40,629 nt of DNA from a virus. The notes under the pieces were generated by a model. It was not told the origin of the DNA. It searched no databases and worked only from the letters and a program-made list of their open reading frames with translations. The stretch is taken from the IMG/VR virus record IMGVR_UViG_3300028806_000020, positions 1 to 40,629 of that record; one strand, written 5' to 3'. Each line of letters starts with the position of its first letter. Within the stretch, counting starts at the first letter, position 1. Below, piece after piece: positions 37,769 to 40,629 of this stretch. Both the position numbers and the translations under genes were made by a program.

Positions 37769-38488
37769 ATGAGAGCCTATCTTTCACGAGCAGCAGGTGC
37801 TATTAACCCAGGTATTTATCCATTTAAAAATACTATTAGTCCTCAATCTATTGTTTCAGTCCCGGCACGTGTACAACATACAGGATTCAATAATGGTACA
37901 AATTATCAAAATAGTGTCTCCATGCAATGGGGCAGTAATAATTTGGCCGGAGATTTTTTAGTTGCTTTTATTGCAACGAGTAACAATGCGACAACAAGTA
38001 TTACTTCAGTAAGCGATACGCCTAATGGTAACTGGACTAAATATGTGGGATATACTAACACAACCAACTCTTCTTTAGATATTTGGTATGTAAAAGGGTG
38101 CGCGGCAGGAGTAACACCAACACTAACAGTTGCTTTGAGTGGCTACTATAATGTACAGGCAGTATTGGCAGAATATAAAAATATTGTTGGTACAATTGAT
38201 AAGTTTGCTGCCTTACAAGACTCAGGTTATGTAACTACACATACGATTGGCCCTACAGGGACACCGACTGCTGCAAATGAGATTGTTGCAGGAGGCTATG
38301 CTTGTAATTCGGGTGCCGTATCATTTGTTGATACTTCAGGTACCTATTCACTTATTACTGAAGCACCCGCAGGGGGGAACAGTATGGTATTTGGTGATAA
38401 GATAGTTAATTCTGTAGGCACACAACAAATGGCTCTTACATCCTCTGGTAGCACTAATGGTCAAGGCTATCTGGTAACGATTAAATAG
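37769..38488 (+). CDS. Beta-sandwich surface-type virion protein
   Basis: 239 residues: NLAGDFLVAFIATSNNATTS, NGNWTKYVGYTNTTNSSLD, IWYVKGCAAGVTPTLTVALS and a matching C-terminal half. The pattern resembles carbohydrate-binding or Ig-like sandwich domains found in bacterial surface and phage proteins. Probably binds a host-surface glycan or decorates the head; the host ligand cannot be told from sequence. Confidence 0.55.
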   Translation: MRAYLSRAAGAINPGIYPFKNTISPQSIVSVPARVQHTGFNNGTNYQNSVSMQWGSNNLAGDFLVAFIATSNNATTSITSVSDTPNGNWTKYVGYTNTTNSSLDIWYVKGCAAGVTPTLTVALSGYYNVQAVLAEYKNIVGTIDKFAALQDSGYVTTHTIGPTGTPTAANEIVAGGYACNSGAVSFVDTSGTYSLITEAPAGGNSMVFGDKIVNSVGTQQMALTSSGSTNGQGYLVTIK

Positions 38489-38492
38489 ACTC

Positions 38493-38521
38493 TTGCATTT
38501 TATAAAAATACTTGCTATCCT
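38493..38521 (+). promoter_or_regulatory. Promoter for the 38529 gene, leaderless geometry
   Basis: TTGCAT (38493-38498), 17 bp, TATCCT (38516-38521); ATG 38529 is eight bases after the -10. The element excludes the upstream ATG at 38493 as the start. Confidence 0.5.
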
Positions 38522-38528
38522 TTATTTA

Positions 38529-38843
38529 ATGAATCCAAATGGTCAAGGGCTTCCTAGCCCAAACAATCCACAACCTCAGATACCAGCTCCACAAGTCGGT
38601 AAAACATTCACCAAAAAAGCACTTGAGACAAAGTTTTCCTTTAATTGGACACGCCAACAATTAGTCGTGTTGGTGAATATGATCTCAGGTCAACAGATGC
38701 AATTAGGTGATCCAAGAGCTAGAATACTGGCTCCTTTACTTGATGAAATAGATAGGACTGCATTTAATGCTCTTACTGACTCGGACTATGAACAACCTGA
38801 GAAACCTGCCAACCCACAAATAGCAACCAAAGCAAGTAACTAG
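38529..38843 (+). CDS. Hypothetical structural or neck protein
   Basis: 104 residues from ATG 38529. Pro/Gln-rich start (NPNGQGLPSPNNPQPQIPAP), then a helical part (WTRQQLVVLVNMISGQQMQL; RARILAPLLDEIDRTAF). The N-terminus is like the gene products at 9579 and 10001 (MNP-Asn/Gln). No family. Confidence 0.6.
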   Translation: MNPNGQGLPSPNNPQPQIPAPQVGKTFTKKALETKFSFNWTRQQLVVLVNMISGQQMQLGDPRARILAPLLDEIDRTAFNALTDSDYEQPEKPANPQIATKASN

Positions 38844-38844
38844 T

Positions 38845-39480
38845 ATGAGTGACGCTTACGATCCAGTACGACACATTGGCCCCGCGATTAACCATCAAAA
38901 GATGTATGATTTTGAGCGTGATATTCTTCGTGTAAAAAACCCACTCAATGCAGCATTTACCTTTGAGTATGATGGATTGCCAAGAACAATTGAAGCAAAT
39001 GGGACAAAAGATTGGGAACGGTATCTTGTGAGGCGATATATCTGGAATATGATCGGGCATATCTATAACCAGTACGCAGAGAAGAAAATGACTGATATGG
39101 AAGAGTCTTTTAAAAGAACCCACCCTGACGTTATTGATGACCCCTATTTATTAAATGAACAAATCTATTTGAAGATGAAGCGGGCTGATGATCCGGCATT
39201 CCAACAAAAAGTGATAGATGATTGTATTGTCGGCTTGGTTAGTAAGTTCGGACAAAACCGTGTGCTTGATAAACGACCTGTCAATAATGGGAAACTTGAT
39301 CCAAACAGCCCTCTCTATATGGATCTGATTGATGGGATAAAAACGATTGATCCCAACTTGCAAAATGTACAGCCTTTAGCACCGATACAGCCACAGGTTG
39401 CCACAACTCCTGTTATACCTGATGCAACCCAGCCCTTAACAACAGTCGCACCATTATCGGCACAGGAGGTAACGATATGA
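38845..39480 (+). CDS. Virion-associated protein sharing a domain with the 39739 gene
   Basis: 211 residues. KNPLNAAFTFEYDGLPRTIE, then a Trp/Tyr-rich helical region (DWERYLVRRYIWNMIGHIYN) and an acidic Pro/Thr/Gln end. The first part matches NPALEAFSFTYDGGRIKHTL in the gene at 39739, so one may come from duplication of the other. The stop overlaps the next ATG. Function unknown. Confidence 0.6.
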   Translation: MSDAYDPVRHIGPAINHQKMYDFERDILRVKNPLNAAFTFEYDGLPRTIEANGTKDWERYLVRRYIWNMIGHIYNQYAEKKMTDMEESFKRTHPDVIDDPYLLNEQIYLKMKRADDPAFQQKVIDDCIVGLVSKFGQNRVLDKRPVNNGKLDPNSPLYMDLIDGIKTIDPNLQNVQPLAPIQPQVATTPVIPDATQPLTTVAPLSAQEVTI

Positions 39481-39770
39481 ACCCAGCACAATTACTGTTA
39501 GAAAAAGTATTCGGGCTAGCCTTGAATCCAGGGGAATCCTACTTTGCTCAGTTATCCCAGGCAATCGGTGCAACAGGGGAGTTATCAAATAAATCTTCGA
39601 CTAATGAGGTATTACTAGAATTGTGTCAATTAGTAGATAATTGGGAGAAACGGCTTAAGGCCCTAGAAGAGGAAGTTGGTAGAATAGAAGCAACAAAGTC
39701 TACTTCCGCGCTTCAGCCTGATCCTACTGTTCCTTTAGATGCCCCAGCTACTCAACAAACAGCCAGATAA
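39477..39770 (+). CDS. Small helical protein
   Basis: 97 residues; a predicted coiled coil (LVDNWEKRLKALEEEVGRIE) and an Ala/Thr/Gln/Pro-rich end. Coupled to the previous gene by ATGA. No family recognised. Confidence 0.6.
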   Translation: MNPAQLLLEKVFGLALNPGESYFAQLSQAIGATGELSNKSSTNEVLLELCQLVDNWEKRLKALEEEVGRIEATKSTSALQPDPTVPLDAPATQQTAR

Positions 39771-39993
39771 AACGCCAGTCACAATTTTTAATCCAGCTTT
39801 GGAAGCGTTTTCTTTTACTTATGACGGTGGTCGAATAAAACATACGCTTGCAGGCTATGATTTCGGTACCTATCCCAAGTGGTTGGCTGACAAAATGGCT
39901 AATCAATTAGCTGATTGGTATATGGCTAAATACGGTATTACATTAAACTACGAACTTGATAAAAAAGCGTTACTGGAAAGGATCTATGTATGA
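39739..39993 (+). CDS. Small protein with AFxFxYDG domain
   Basis: 84 residues. NPALEAFSFTYDGGRIKHTL and YPKWLADKMANQLADWYMAK parallel the product of 38845. The start overlaps the previous gene by 32 bp and the end overlaps the next by ATGA. Probably a structural partner of its larger relative. Confidence 0.6.
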   Translation: MPQLLNKQPDKTPVTIFNPALEAFSFTYDGGRIKHTLAGYDFGTYPKWLADKMANQLADWYMAKYGITLNYELDKKALLERIYV

Positions 39994-40511
39994 ATGAACT
40001 TGAGCAAAAAATACATGATGTTATAAAGACTCTTGAGGTGAAACTCCAGGAAATAAAAGACATTGAGAATCAACGCATAGCCTTAGAAAATTCCCAGCTT
40101 GTTGCCTCGCAACGTGATGAGAAACTTAATGACCGCGAACTATCCCTTGTTCAGAGAGAACGGGACGTTACCTCACAGAAGAAATATATAGAGGATCAAA
40201 ACATTTCTATGCAGACGCTTGTGGCAAAAATTCAACGGGAGAAAAAAGAATTAGCAGAGCTTGTTGACCAGAAGCGACAACTAGAAAAAGACAGATTACA
40301 GCTTGAGTTAGATAAGAAAGGGTTTGAATCTTTACTTAATGAGAAACAGAAGTTTGAGGCTGATAAAGTATCTTTTGAGCATGAGCGAGATTTGTTTATT
40401 AAAGAGAAGAAAGCACATTATGAAGCCCAGCAATTATTTGCAATTCGTGAAAAGAACTTGAAACAAAAAGAAGAGAGAATGGCTAATATTGAAAGAATGA
40501 CAGGAGTATAA
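39990..40511 (+). CDS. Long coiled-coil protein
   Basis: 173 residues, one continuous Lys/Glu/Gln coiled coil (about 1-165) with almost no Pro or Gly. It may be a tail-length, chaperone or second scaffold protein. Coupled by ATGA to the previous gene. The end contains the -35 of the next promoter. Confidence 0.65.
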   Translation: MNELEQKIHDVIKTLEVKLQEIKDIENQRIALENSQLVASQRDEKLNDRELSLVQRERDVTSQKKYIEDQNISMQTLVAKIQREKKELAELVDQKRQLEKDRLQLELDKKGFESLLNEKQKFEADKVSFEHERDLFIKEKKAHYEAQQLFAIREKNLKQKEERMANIERMTGV

Positions 40512-40517
40512 TATACT
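40489..40517 (+). promoter_or_regulatory. Promoter for the last gene, leaderless geometry
   Basis: TTGAAA (40489-40494), 17 bp, TATACT (40512-40517). The ATG at 40524 is seven bases after the -10. One of the best matches of the set. Confidence 0.6.
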
Positions 40518-40523
40518 TGAGAT

Positions 40524-40629
40524 ATGCCAGTTTCCACAAAAGCAGAAAATAGAAGCGCAGATTTAACGCGTGCCCTCGTTGTCCATAATGTATTAGGTAC
40601 AGATGTTCTTTTCCCTACAGCCATAGCCT
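40524..40629 (+). CDS. Partial gene at window end
   Basis: 35 codons are visible, MPVSTKAENRSADLTRALVV and on, then the window ends. The sequence does not identify it. Its own promoter and its place after the coiled-coil gene suggest another structural gene. If the genome is circular it could lead to the large gene at the left edge. Confidence 0.5.
   Translation, partial: MPVSTKAENRSADLTRALVVHNVLGTDVLFPTAIA

Overview
This window looks like most of one tailed-phage genome, probably a temperate podovirus-like phage. The evidence is a DUF5681-type small terminase candidate, large terminase, portal, scaffold-like and HK97-type capsid genes, internal-virion and tail genes, lysis or wall enzymes, an ERF/YqaJ recombination pair, a DnaD-like replication gene and a tyrosine integrase. 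The first and last genes run off the window edges. Base composition is moderately AT-rich and the standard code is used: TGA is a genuine stop, often overlapping the next start as ATGA. The host is not certain. The XerD-like integrase, with the C-terminal pattern TQIYTHV...HKKFH, resembles those of candidate-phyla-radiation (Patescibacteria) bacteria as I remember them, and many genes lack Shine-Dalgarno (SD) sites; this is an inference.

Layout. Positions 2-13297: a very large chimeric tail protein (glycosidase-like barrels, LamG, Gly-rich, propeller-like), internal virion proteins, NlpC/CHAP-like and C39-like cysteine peptidase candidates, an FtsL-like membrane protein with an HNH nuclease on the minus strand, a catalytically degenerate LytM protein and a holin-like protein. 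Positions 13300-15900: a ribbon-helix-helix-like regulator, a possible origin with two DnaA-box-like sites, a promoter-terminator small RNA, an HNH protein, a DnaD-like replication protein and a leftward small RNA. Positions 15957-20302: an early operon with SD sites (ERF recombinase, YqaJ exonuclease), an unusual hexamer array at 18093-18960, and the integrase. Positions 20322-25524: many tiny genes, often Cys-rich, with three structured RNAs (A, B, C). Positions 25529-28857: a small RNA, groES-groEL and small membrane proteins. Positions 28861-40629: packaging, portal, scaffold, capsid, decoration and tail-associated genes.

Three things stand out. First, four tandem units share a constant 56 bp joined to 20-31 hexamers of only four kinds. 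Second, at least ten genes have a -35/-10 promoter placed so that the transcript would start at or within 1-2 nt of the ATG, which implies leaderless mRNAs; SD-led genes are concentrated in the 15-21 kb early region. Third, several structured RNAs lie between genes: three with self-contained promoter and terminator signals, and three (A, B, C) sharing conserved ends, with one compensatory base-pair change between A and B.

How the genes may work together: the early SD-led operon handles replication and recombination. Late genes appear to be transcribed from many small promoters or as tightly overlapped operons (ATGA, TAATG, TTGA). GroES/GroEL lie just upstream of packaging and may assist folding of virion proteins. 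All calls come from reading the sequence; no database search was run.
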